From positions 1-32,592 of IMG/VR virus record IMGVR_UViG_3300025097_000027: 32,592 nucleotides of DNA. One strand, 5' to 3'. Origin of the DNA: a virus. Below are positions 25,129-31,915 of this stretch, piece by piece (within the stretch, counting starts at the first letter, position 1; each line of letters begins with the position of its first letter). The notes beneath the pieces were generated by a model that worked only from the letters and a program-made list of their open reading frames with translations, did not search any database and was not told where the DNA came from. A program made the position numbers and the translations under genes.

Positions 25129-27156
25129 ATGGCTAAAAAATTAAAGAACAATCCAAGAAACCCACAAAGTCTTTTATTTCGAAGACTAACCCGACTGCTA
25201 TCAGGCCCTCTAGTCAATTACAGAACGCAGACCAACCACCGCTTAAAGCGAATGGATATAGACAAGTACGCTTCAAAGTTTACTTCTGCTAGCGGCCGCG
25301 ACTTTAAAAAAACAGCATATAGTCCATACGATAACCTACAAGCGCAAGCCATGGCCAGTCAAGCAAGGACAGAGCGATATGTGGACTTCGATCAAATGGA
25401 GTATACTCCGGAGATTGCCTCTGCTTTGGATATCTATTCTGACGAAATGACGACTCACAGCGGCCTGCAGAAAGTCTTGAGCGTTAAGAGTGACAATGAA
25501 GAGATTAAAACAATCCTAGAATCACTTTATTACGACATTCTTAATGTAGAGTACAATCTCTTCTCCTGGTGCCGAGCAATGTGTAAGTACGGAGATTTCT
25601 TTCTATATCTCGATTTAGACGAAAAGGTCGGCATTACGAGCGTCATTGGTCTACCCACATCAGAAGTTGAAAGGCTCGAAGGTGAAGACAAGGGAAATCC
25701 AGATTATATACAATATCAGTGGAACACTGCCGGCCTAACTTTTGAAAACTGGCAAATAGGTCACTTTAGAGTCCTAGGAAATGATAAGTATAACCCATAT
25801 GGCACATCAGTATTGGAGCCTTCACGACGAATTTGGCGACAACTAACCTTGCTAGAAGACGCAATGATGGCCTATCGTATTGTCAGATCTCCCGAAAGGC
25901 GCGCCTTTTATATAGATGTCGGGTCAATCCCACCGCAAGATATCGAACAGTATATGCAGAAGGCGATGACACAGATGAAGCGAAACCAAGTTGTTGATCC
26001 TGACACCGGCCGTGTCGACCTTCGTTATAACCCGCTTTCAATTGAAGAAGATTATTTTATCCCTGTCCGCGGCGGCCAAAGCGGAACAAAGATAGAATCG
26101 ATTCAAGGTGGTAAATATACAGGTGACATCGACGACGTTAAATATTTAAGAGATAAGCTATTTTCAGCATTGAAGATACCAGCTTCTTATCTCTCTTCTG
26201 ATTCAGACAAAGCCGCAGAAGATAAGACGACTCTTGCTCAAAAGGATATTAGGTTTGCAAGGACTGTTCAAAGGCTTCAGAGATCTATTATAACAGAACT
26301 TGAGAAGATCGGCACAATTCACCTTTACACAATCGGATATAGAGAAGAAGACCTGGTTAGCTTTAAGCTATCCCTCAACAATCCTTCAAAGATTGCCGAG
26401 ATGCAAGAACTTGAGCACTGGAAGACAAAGTTTGACATTGCCTCCTCGGCCACCGAAGGCTTCTTTTCTAAGCAGTGGCTAGCCAAAAAGCTATTTGGTA
26501 TGTCAGACGAAGAATTTATCCGAAACCGAAGAGAAATGTTTTATGACCGTCGCTTTGAAGCCGCGCTTGAGACTGCAGCCGAAGCTGAACAGGCCGCTGC
26601 CACGGCACCCGGCGGCGAACTCGGTGGGGATATGGGAGAGGAAGGTGGTACAGGTATGGCAGGGATGGAACCTGAACTTGGGGCCCCCACAGGGGAAGGT
26701 GACTTAGGCGGAGATCTAGGTGGAATGGAACCTGAAGGCGCCGGCGCCCCAGAGGGGCCTGAAGAGGGCGACCTTCTCGCAGCACCACCTGGCAAAAGGG
26801 ACGATGGTATTGGAAAACAAACAAACCGAAAAGGTCACACGACTACCTCAAAATCTCATGGCTGGTACGAGCCCCGAGGTTTATCTTTAGCCGGCGACAG
26901 AAGAAAATCATCCGGTCCCCGCAAAAAGAATATGAACAGGGCGGCATCCCCGGAGGTGGGAACACGCAGAAAAACACTACCAGGATCGCAGGAGTTAACA
27001 AGTCTTGCAAGAGGGACTGGTGTTTATGAGAGTAAACTAACTATTTATTCTAAAGAAGAAGAAAAAAAGCTTTTAAAAGATCAGGAAGAGTTGAAAGTTT
27101 TGTTTGAGGATTTAAATTTAAAATCGAGGAAAAATAAAGATGAGACTGAAACATAA
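25129..27156 (+). CDS. Portal protein (T4 gp20-like) with long C-terminal extension
   Basis: This is the dodecameric head vertex through which DNA enters. The core (about residues 60-500) has the T4-type portal layout: PEIASALDIYSDE near the start, a YGDFFLYLDLDEK strand, a PYGTSVLEPSRRIWRQL clip/stem segment and GGQSGTKIESIQGGKYTGD. A DIDDVKYLRDKLFSALKIP helix and SDKAAEDKTTLAQKDIRFAR follow. At 675 residues it exceeds T4 gp20 (524). The extra C-terminal part is Gly/Glu/Pro-rich with two 20-residue repeats, then a basic Lys/Arg/Ser-rich segment and a Lys/Glu helix. It lies 3 nt after terminase and overlaps the next gene by 17 nt. An AACTATTTA copy sits at 27039-27047 inside the coding sequence. 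Confidence 0.93.
   Translation: MAKKLKNNPRNPQSLLFRRLTRLLSGPLVNYRTQTNHRLKRMDIDKYASKFTSASGRDFKKTAYSPYDNLQAQAMASQARTERYVDFDQMEYTPEIASALDIYSDEMTTHSGLQKVLSVKSDNEEIKTILESLYYDILNVEYNLFSWCRAMCKYGDFFLYLDLDEKVGITSVIGLPTSEVERLEGEDKGNPDYIQYQWNTAGLTFENWQIGHFRVLGNDKYNPYGTSVLEPSRRIWRQLTLLEDAMMAYRIVRSPERRAFYIDVGSIPPQDIEQYMQKAMTQMKRNQVVDPDTGRVDLRYNPLSIEEDYFIPVRGGQSGTKIESIQGGKYTGDIDDVKYLRDKLFSALKIPASYLSSDSDKAAEDKTTLAQKDIRFARTVQRLQRSIITELEKIGTIHLYTIGYREEDLVSFKLSLNNPSKIAEMQELEHWKTKFDIASSATEGFFSKQWLAKKLFGMSDEEFIRNRREMFYDRRFEAALETAAEAEQAAATAPGGELGGDMGEEGGTGMAGMEPELGAPTGEGDLGGDLGGMEPEGAGAPEGPEEGDLLAAPPGKRDDGIGKQTNRKGHTTTSKSHGWYEPRGLSLAGDRRKSSGPRKKNMNRAASPEVGTRRKTLPGSQELTSLARGTGVYESKLTIYSKEEEKKLLKDQEELKVLFEDLNLKSRKNKDETET
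26665..26784 (+). repeat. Two 60-bp imperfect tandem repeats in the portal extension
   Basis: ATGGAACCTGAA occurs at 26665-26676 and 26725-26736, exactly 60 bp apart. The encoded 20-residue units begin GMEPELGAPTGEGDLGG and GMEPEGAGAPEGPEEGD. The repeat lies in the disordered Gly/Glu/Pro-rich extension of the portal protein and keeps the reading frame. Confidence 0.6.
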
Positions 27157-27973
27157 CAAGAAGAGAAATACTGCGTTTGTATATGAGGCACTCGTTAGGG
27201 AATTGACGAAATCGATTGTAAAGAAGAATAAAAATAAACAAAAAAGAATTGTTTTAATTATGAAAGAACACTTTGCAAAAGGCACTGAGTTAAATAAAGA
27301 ACTTGATCTCTATAAAAGCGTATATGAAACAAGAGCAATTGAGAAGCGACTAGCAGAAAAGATTATTGTAGAAGCGAAAGAAAAATACCTAGGCTTAAAT
27401 AAAAAGGTAATATTCCAAGAGCAATCTTCGCTGATTAACAAAATAAATAAAACCTTGTCAAAAACTTTGTTTACTAATTTTGTGCCAAACTATAAAAATC
27501 TAGCAACGGTATACTCAATCTTCCAAGCCGCGCTGCCAATAAAGGATAGGGTATTACTAGAAGAGAGCATTGTTATCCAGATGTCAGAATCTTGCAAAAC
27601 ACAAGAAACACAGGCCCCCGTCGACAACTTGGTATATAAAACTTTTGTAGAAAAATTCAATGAAGAATATTCAAATGGCCTAAAAGAAAGTCAAAAGATT
27701 CTTTTAGAAAAATATATTTCCTCTTTTTCCGACAGTGGTTTGGAATTTAAGTACTATCTAAATGAGGAGGTCGGTTCGTTGAAAGACCAGCTTCTTGAGT
27801 GCAAGAAAGACGCGGACATTAGCGAAGACGCTAGTTTAAAAGAGAAGATAGATAAAGTATATTCCATATTGGAGTCTTACCACGAGAGGGAATTAGACAC
27901 TGATATGATTGAAGTTGTCTTAAAAACACAAGATTTAATAGAAGAGATAAAACAAGATGCCACTATCAGTTGA
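27140..27973 (+). CDS. Unknown Lys/Glu-rich helical protein (277 aa)
   Basis: The ATG at 27140 has GAGGA (27126-27130) 9 nt upstream and overlaps the portal gene end by 17 nt. The product begins MRLKHNKKRNTAFVYEALVR and is mostly charged and helical (many K, E, L, I), with a few short hydrophobic stretches and no transmembrane helix or motif. A conserved-looking protein sits at this place, between portal and protease, in marine T4-like phages as I remember them; its function is not established. It overlaps the following gene by 17 nt. An assembly or scaffolding accessory is a guess from position. Confidence 0.75.
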   Translation: MRLKHNKKRNTAFVYEALVRELTKSIVKKNKNKQKRIVLIMKEHFAKGTELNKELDLYKSVYETRAIEKRLAEKIIVEAKEKYLGLNKKVIFQEQSSLINKINKTLSKTLFTNFVPNYKNLATVYSIFQAALPIKDRVLLEESIVIQMSESCKTQETQAPVDNLVYKTFVEKFNEEYSNGLKESQKILLEKYISSFSDSGLEFKYYLNEEVGSLKDQLLECKKDADISEDASLKEKIDKVYSILESYHERELDTDMIEVVLKTQDLIEEIKQDATIS

Positions 27974-28511
27974 AATAGAGAAGTCCCCAAGAATAAGCCT
28001 CAAGGCGCGCCGTACTCTAGATGGCAGTGTCATGATATTCGATCATGAAGATATTGATATTGTCCTTTCCGGCGACGGCACAAAATGTATTTCTTTTCCT
28101 AAGCACAAGTTGAGTGATAAAGTATACCAAGCCCAAGACAGAATGTTCGAATACCTCATTAAGCGAGGCATAATCGAAAATGCATCAGTCCGAGGCGGCA
28201 ACGTGCACGGCTCTCTCGAAGGTAAAATTTCAGAGTCAAAAATTCCAGGAGTCGACGCACTCCAAGCATGCTTATATATATTGAGCGAATATCTAAACCA
28301 AGAGCGCCCATATTTTAAGAGCGCAGCAGAGTTTGAAGATGATCGTCTAGACTATCTGCTTAATCCTAGCGACGAGAACTCAACAGAGCTAGGCGATGTC
28401 GCACAGTCAAACAGAAAGGGTTCTATGCATCCTGGCATCCGGCCATTTGGCTTTCAATACAACTATTCCCTTATCCGAGAGAACGCAAAAAAGAAAGAAG
28501 AGGAAGGATGA
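27957..28511 (+). CDS. Unknown head-module protein (184 aa)
   Basis: It starts at ATG 27957 inside the preceding gene. The product begins MPLSVEIEKSPRISLKARRT with a beta-type N-terminal half, a helix around residues 60-70 (QDRMFEYLIKRGI), and a charged, Lys/Glu-rich C-terminus. No catalytic or binding motif was recognised. It is in an unbroken chain of overlapping genes from portal to the small membrane gene (4-nt overlap ATGA at the end), so it belongs to the head operon. Function unknown. Confidence 0.7.
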   Translation: MPLSVEIEKSPRISLKARRTLDGSVMIFDHEDIDIVLSGDGTKCISFPKHKLSDKVYQAQDRMFEYLIKRGIIENASVRGGNVHGSLEGKISESKIPGVDALQACLYILSEYLNQERPYFKSAAEFEDDRLDYLLNPSDENSTELGDVAQSNRKGSMHPGIRPFGFQYNYSLIRENAKKKEEEG

Positions 28512-28798
28512 GCCTGCTTTATTTTTCTCTCTCTTGCGCCGGCCTGACCCAAATACTAGTATACGGAAAGATTCTAGACAAAATCCGCCCCACCAAAGGC
28601 TGGATGGGAGATCTTTTATCTTGCACTATGTGTACTGGCTTTTGGTCAGGCATTTTTTTGTGGTCCCTAAACGATTATACAAAACTATTTACTTTTGACA
28701 ATTCACCAGTAACTGCTTTGTTATTAGGTTTTCTGGGTTCGTTAATAAGTTATATTTTTGATGTAGTTTTTGATGATAACGGTATAAAAGTTAACTAA
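28508..28798 (+). CDS. Small membrane protein, DUF1360-like (96 aa)
   Basis: The ATG overlaps the upstream TGA by 4 nt (ATGA), with AGAGGAAGG just before it. The product has two or three hydrophobic segments: residues 1-20, a middle CTMCTGFWSGIFLW stretch and an LLLGFLGSLISYIF stretch near the C-terminus. The L-x-C-x-x-C-x-G-F-W-x-G motif is what I associate with DUF1360-type small membrane proteins of bacteria and phages, but I have not searched. Role unknown; it may sit in the host membrane. An AACTATTTA copy lies at 28683-28691 in the coding sequence. Confidence 0.65.
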   Translation: MSLLYFSLSCAGLTQILVYGKILDKIRPTKGWMGDLLSCTMCTGFWSGIFLWSLNDYTKLFTFDNSPVTALLLGFLGSLISYIFDVVFDDNGIKVN

Positions 28799-28831
28799 AA
28801 GGGAAGCCAAAAGAGGCTTTAGGAGATATAA

Positions 28832-28897
28832 ATGAAATCTTTTGCCACAATAAGATGGTATATTAGACCCGTTGCTAACTGTTGCAAGGGAGCTTAG
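28832..28897 (+). CDS. Possible 21-residue leader peptide upstream of the prohead protease
   Basis: An ATG at 28832 follows a well-placed AGGAG (28821-28825, 6 nt spacing) and opens a frame of 21 residues (MKSFATIRWYIRPVANCCKG and a final Ala) ending at TAG 28895-28897. A small hairpin (AAGCC 28804-28808 / GGCTT 28815-28819) lies just before the SD. The stop codon sits inside a short stem-loop that competes with another stem ahead of the protease start. The strong SD and isolated position in a 132-nt gap make translation plausible, but a 21-residue frame can occur by chance. It may be a genuine micro-protein or a regulatory leader. Confidence 0.45.
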   Translation: MKSFATIRWYIRPVANCCKGA

Positions 28898-28917
28898 CTG
28901 AAGCGGTTGACCACCGC
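28892..28917 (+). promoter_or_regulatory. Two overlapping stem-loops before the protease ribosome-binding site
   Basis: Stem 1 pairs GCTT (28892-28895) with AAGC (28901-28904). Stem 2 pairs GCGGT (28903-28907) with ACCGC (28913-28917), loop TGACC. They share bases 28903-28904, so both cannot form completely at once. Stem 1 contains the TAG stop of the small leader ORF. Stem 2 ends 1 nt before AAAGAGG, the SD of the protease gene. Stems are short (4 and 5 bp), so significance is uncertain. Confidence 0.35.
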
Positions 28918-28930
28918 AAAGAGGAAAATT

Positions 28931-29533
28931 ATGAAACTTATAAGAGAATATTTTGAACTCTGTGAAGGAGGGATATGCCAAGACCTTCTGACAGAAGCCG
29001 AAAAGAAATATGTTTCCGACGGCGGGCTCATACTCTCAGGCCTCATGCAAATGGCGGAGACAAAGAATGGCAACGGCCGTATTTACCCACAGGCTATCCT
29101 CGAGAGAGAAATTAAGAGTTATAGGCGCCTTGTCGAAGGTCATAGGGCCCTTGGCGAACTTGATCATCCGGATTCTTCGGTCATCAATCTGGTGAGCGTA
29201 TCCCACATGGTGACTTCGGTCTGGATGGAAGGCAAGAAGTGTATGGGGAAAATAAAAGTATTAGACACCCCTGCAGGCAAAACGCTAAGAGCGCTAGTTG
29301 AATCCGGCGCCCAACTAGGTATTTCGTCCAGAGGTATGGGTTCGGTAAAGGAGAGTAACGGAACAACGATGGTGGAAGATGATTTTCAGCTAATATGTTT
29401 TGATATTGTTTCAGAACCATCTACACCTGGTGCTTTCATGATGACAGAAGCAAAAGATAAGACAAACGTTTATAATCGAGCTGATAGGATTAATAGATCG
29501 TTAAGTAACATTTTATATAAGTTTGAGAATTAA
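28931..29533 (+). CDS. Prohead protease (T4 gp21-like)
   Basis: This serine protease matures the prohead by cutting scaffold and capsid protein. The catalytic His is H79 in GELDHPDSS and the nucleophile is in GISSRGMGS (S132/S133), matching the gp21-type arrangement. ATG 28931 is chosen over an in-frame TTG at 28907 because AGAGG (28920-28924) lies 6 nt before it and T4-like proteases start with a short MKLI-type segment (here MKLIREYFELCEGG). Possible self-cleavage sites of the L-x-E type are L10-C-E12/G13 and L20-T-E22/A23. At about 200 residues it matches T4 gp21 (212). The stop is followed directly by a GTG start. Confidence 0.92.
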   Translation: MKLIREYFELCEGGICQDLLTEAEKKYVSDGGLILSGLMQMAETKNGNGRIYPQAILEREIKSYRRLVEGHRALGELDHPDSSVINLVSVSHMVTSVWMEGKKCMGKIKVLDTPAGKTLRALVESGAQLGISSRGMGSVKESNGTTMVEDDFQLICFDIVSEPSTPGAFMMTEAKDKTNVYNRADRINRSLSNILYKFEN

Positions 29534-29965
29534 GTGAAGAAATCAGAATTAAAAGCGATGATAAAAGAGTGTGTCAAAGAGGCATTATTTGAAGAAGGCA
29601 TACTTTCGGAGATTATAGCCGAAGTTGCATTTGGAATCACCAAGGCGCAGAATTTGATTGCGGAAGCTAAAGAACCAGAGAAATTAGAGAAAGCTAGCAA
29701 TAAGATCAGCGTCCCTCTTTTGAAAGAAAAAGAGGAGAACCATCGTAAAAGGCTTCTTGAAACAAAAAGAAAGATGCTTGATGCGATAGGGGGAGGCAAG
29801 ATGAAGAATGTTTTTGAAGGTACTAAGCCTTTAAGTACCAGCGGTTCTCCGGGTTCAACCGACGCCGGCTCTAGTCCTCTTTCAGGAGTCGACCCGTCGG
29901 ATTCGGGAGTAGATATAAGTAATTTGTTTAATTTAGCAGGTGACAAGTGGAAAGCACTAAAGTAA
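29534..29965 (+). CDS. Small scaffold- or core-like protein, GTG start (143 aa)
   Basis: GTG at 29534 immediately follows the protease stop codon, so translation is coupled; no separate SD is evident. The product begins MKKSELKAMIKECVKEALFE, a charged helix. A Lys/Glu-rich helical middle and a Ser/Gly/Pro-rich, probably disordered, C-terminal part (SGSPGSTDAGSSPLSGVDPS) follow. An I-A-E/A site near residue 44 fits the protease specificity of T4-type gp21. No known motif was recognised. Position between protease and the later scaffold gene suggests a prohead core component; this is inference. Confidence 0.7.
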   Translation: MKKSELKAMIKECVKEALFEEGILSEIIAEVAFGITKAQNLIAEAKEPEKLEKASNKISVPLLKEKEENHRKRLLETKRKMLDAIGGGKMKNVFEGTKPLSTSGSPGSTDAGSSPLSGVDPSDSGVDISNLFNLAGDKWKALK

Positions 29966-29975
29966 AGGATTTATA

Positions 29976-30215
29976 ATGGGAAGAAGAACACCAGTCCATG
30001 TTGACGTTTATGTCAGGGATCAGGACCAAACCGAGAAAATGATTAAGAAATTCTCGAAAAAAGTAAAGAAGTCGGGAATTCTAGAAGAAGTTCGAGACCG
30101 AAGATACTTTACAAAAAAATCAACTAAAAGAAGAATGAAAAAATTAGAGCGACTAAGACTAATTAAGATAGCGAATGCAAAACAAAAGGCACGCTATGAA
30201 AACGAATATAAGTAA
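29976..30215 (+). CDS. Ribosomal protein bS21-like protein
   Basis: The 79-residue product is very basic and carries the bS21 pattern at about residues 24-52: FSKKVKKSGILEEVRDRR, then Tyr-Phe and a K-x-S-x-x-R-R-x-x-K run. The order G-[IV]-L-x-E-[VL]-R-x-R-x-[FY] followed by a Ser/Thr and a basic helix is diagnostic. bS21 binds the 30S subunit near the anti-Shine-Dalgarno end of 16S rRNA and helps initiation. Phage-encoded bS21 copies are known in marine phages. AAAGGA (29964-29969) is 6 nt before the ATG. The residues before the core (MGRRTPVHVDVYVRDQDQTE) are longer than in bacterial bS21. The gene sits between protease/scaffold-like genes and a small virion-like gene, so it is probably expressed with the head operon. 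Confidence 0.85.
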   Translation: MGRRTPVHVDVYVRDQDQTEKMIKKFSKKVKKSGILEEVRDRRYFTKKSTKRRMKKLERLRLIKIANAKQKARYENEYK

Positions 30216-30229
30216 CGGAGATTTTAGAA

Positions 30230-30580
30230 ATGGCAGGTTCAGGGTTTAATCACATACCAAACGCCGGTGAAGGAAGAAAACATCAAAGTTGGGGAAGAAC
30301 AAGACAACCGAAGAATGTTACTGGAACGCAAAACGGTTCTATCATTGTAGACACAGAATATAACACAGAAAACCAAAGGTATCTCTTGGTATACACCTCC
30401 GCGGCCGTTGAAGCCGGCGCTATTGTAGTTTGGAGTCACGCCATACAAAACTGGTTAACATTAAATACGGCCGACACAGTTGCCAACCAGCTGCATATAT
30501 ACGATCTCGGAGGTTCCGATAAAGTTAAATGTACTGATCTCAATGCCGGCGTTGTAAAAATGGCAACTAGCACCTTCTAA
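30230..30580 (+). CDS. Small virion-like protein (116 aa)
   Basis: The ATG at 30230 has GGAG about 9 nt upstream and follows the bS21-like gene by 14 nt. The N-terminal 35 residues are basic and Gly/Asn-rich; the rest is beta-type (alternating Val, Ile, Tyr, Leu with Thr/Ala), ending in KMATSTF. This could be a head-decoration or fibre-tip-like subunit from size and location between head genes. No motif supports a specific name. It is the last gene before a 105-nt gap that carries a paired AACTATTTA/AACTATTCA element. Confidence 0.6.
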   Translation: MAGSGFNHIPNAGEGRKHQSWGRTRQPKNVTGTQNGSIIVDTEYNTENQRYLLVYTSAAVEAGAIVVWSHAIQNWLTLNTADTVANQLHIYDLGGSDKVKCTDLNAGVVKMATSTF

Positions 30581-30619
30581 ACCACCTCAAAATTTTTTCC
30601 TTCCCTTTAAACACTCCAC

Positions 30620-30645
30620 AACTATTTACTTAGAGAAACTATTCA
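30620..30645 (+). promoter_or_regulatory. Paired AACTATTTA / AACTATTCA upstream of scaffold and capsid genes
   Basis: AACTATTTA (30620-30628) and AACTATTCA (30637-30645) are 17 nt apart start to start, in the 105-nt gap before the scaffold gene. This copies the 16-nt-spaced pair ahead of the gene at 23029. Upstream in the same gap, AAAATTTTTTCC lacks a preceding stem and is not a convincing terminator. A late promoter or regulator site is inferred. Confidence 0.45.
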
Positions 30646-30685
30646 CACTCGTCTATCTGTGTATCATTTTAGGAGTTTTAAAACA

Positions 30686-31891
30686 ATGTCAAGTTTACTA
30701 GAGAGAGCAATTATCGATGCTACCGCACTAAAAGAGGCAGCACTTAAGAATGCTGAAAACCTTGTGATTGAGAAATACTCGAAAGAAGTGAAGGATGCAG
30801 TAGCTACTCTTTTGGAAGCCGAGGGCGATGAAGACCTTCTAGGCGACTTTGGAGGAGAAGAGGAACTAGAAGGTTTTGACTCCCCTGAGCTAGACGCAAT
30901 TGACCCCATGGGAGCAGATCCTATGGAAGACACAGCAGAAGAAGAAGCCGCTCAAGAGTTCGCAGACAGTACGTTAGGAGAAATTCCAGATGCTTTCGAC
31001 CCCGACCTTGGCGATCCAGACGACGAAATAATTAATATTAAACTTGATTCCTTACGCGCAGAACTGCCCGATGAGGAAACCGGCGTCTTCGGTGGAGATG
31101 ACGAGCTGACTGACGATGAGCTTGGCATTGATATTATTGACGACGAAATTGAAGATGATGAAGAAATTGATCTAGATTTGGATTTAGATACCGATTTCGA
31201 AGCACCAGTTGATACAACCCCTGACTTTGACGCTGAACCTGCATCTATAACACCAGAAATGGTAGCAGAAGTCCTCAGCGAGATGAATTTGGAAGATGAA
31301 GACATCGACCTTGAAGAAGTCATGGAGGCCGTTAGGGTAGATTTCGAGCCCCAAAAGAGCGGCTGGGCGGGCACTCCTGAGTCTGTCATGAAAGAGTATG
31401 AGCAGATGCTCCTTGCTCGCGAACAAGATACAAAGATTAAAGAAGAAAATGAAGAATTGCGGAAAACAGTAGCAAGTCTTCAGAAAGAAAGTAAGATTCT
31501 GACTTCTGCAGCCGAAAAATTACAGGCGCAGAACAAGAAATATGTTACAACGTTAGAAACTTTGCAAGAAAAGTTGGAAACCACAAATGTCTCCAACGCG
31601 AAGCTGTTGTATATTAACCGCGCTTTAGAGAATGCCTCCCTGAATGAGCGACAAAAGCAAAAAATTGTTGAATCCATTTCCAAAGCCGAAACCGTACAAG
31701 AAGCAAAGATAGTGTTTGATACACTTTGCGAGACTGTTACTTCTTCCCCTGCAGAGAAGAGAGTAAATAGCCTCAGTGAAGCTGTCTCAAGGCGATCAAC
31801 GTTACTTGTCGCCGCTCGTGAAGAGCAAAAAGATAGGGCAGCTAACCCTGCATTCGATAGATTGCAAAAATTAGCAGGAATAGTTAAATAA
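30686..31891 (+). CDS. Prohead scaffold/core protein (T4 gp22-like role)
   Basis: ATG 30686 is preferred over an in-frame GTG at 30659 because AGGAG (30671-30675) lies 10 nt before it. The 401-residue product has a helical N-terminus (MSSLLERAIIDATALKEAAL), a long Asp/Glu-rich region (about residues 45-205), a coiled coil (about 245-315) and a basic C-terminus ending LQKLAGIVK. Acidic plus coiled-coil layout directly before the capsid gene is typical of T4-type scaffolds. L-x-E sites matching gp21 specificity are L15-K-E17/A18 and L42-L-E44/A45. It would form the core around which the capsid assembles and then be cleaved. Sequence similarity to gp22 is weak by eye, so the call rests on composition and position. 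Confidence 0.78.
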   Translation: MSSLLERAIIDATALKEAALKNAENLVIEKYSKEVKDAVATLLEAEGDEDLLGDFGGEEELEGFDSPELDAIDPMGADPMEDTAEEEAAQEFADSTLGEIPDAFDPDLGDPDDEIINIKLDSLRAELPDEETGVFGGDDELTDDELGIDIIDDEIEDDEEIDLDLDLDTDFEAPVDTTPDFDAEPASITPEMVAEVLSEMNLEDEDIDLEEVMEAVRVDFEPQKSGWAGTPESVMKEYEQMLLAREQDTKIKEENEELRKTVASLQKESKILTSAAEKLQAQNKKYVTTLETLQEKLETTNVSNAKLLYINRALENASLNERQKQKIVESISKAETVQEAKIVFDTLCETVTSSPAEKRVNSLSEAVSRRSTLLVAAREEQKDRAANPAFDRLQKLAGIVK

Positions 31892-31915
31892 CAATATTTT
31901 TGGAGGTATAATACA

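Noticed and set aside
26516-26824. Pro/Leu/Ser-rich antisense frames inside the portal extension
   Set aside because: These come from the Gly/Glu/Pro repeat of the portal read backwards; low complexity, no start signal.
28695-28723. TTGACA as a promoter -35 box
   Set aside because: The expected -10 position reads TTGTTA and there is no nearby TATAAT-like hexamer; it lies inside a membrane-protein gene.
28907-28930. TTG start for the prohead protease
   Set aside because: The TTG lies within the stem-loop before the SD; ATG 28931 has AAAGAGG and gives the typical short MKLI start.
28887-28960. tRNA-like start (GGGAGCTTAGCTGAAGCGG)
   Set aside because: It resembles a tRNA acceptor and D-arm start, but no anticodon arm, T-arm TTCRA motif or matching 3' acceptor follows.
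30588-30600. AAAATTTTTTCC as a rho-independent terminator
   Set aside because: No GC-rich stem precedes the T-run.
30659-30685. GTG start for the scaffold gene
   Set aside because: The AGGAG at 30671-30675 is downstream of this GTG and correctly spaced for the ATG at 30686.
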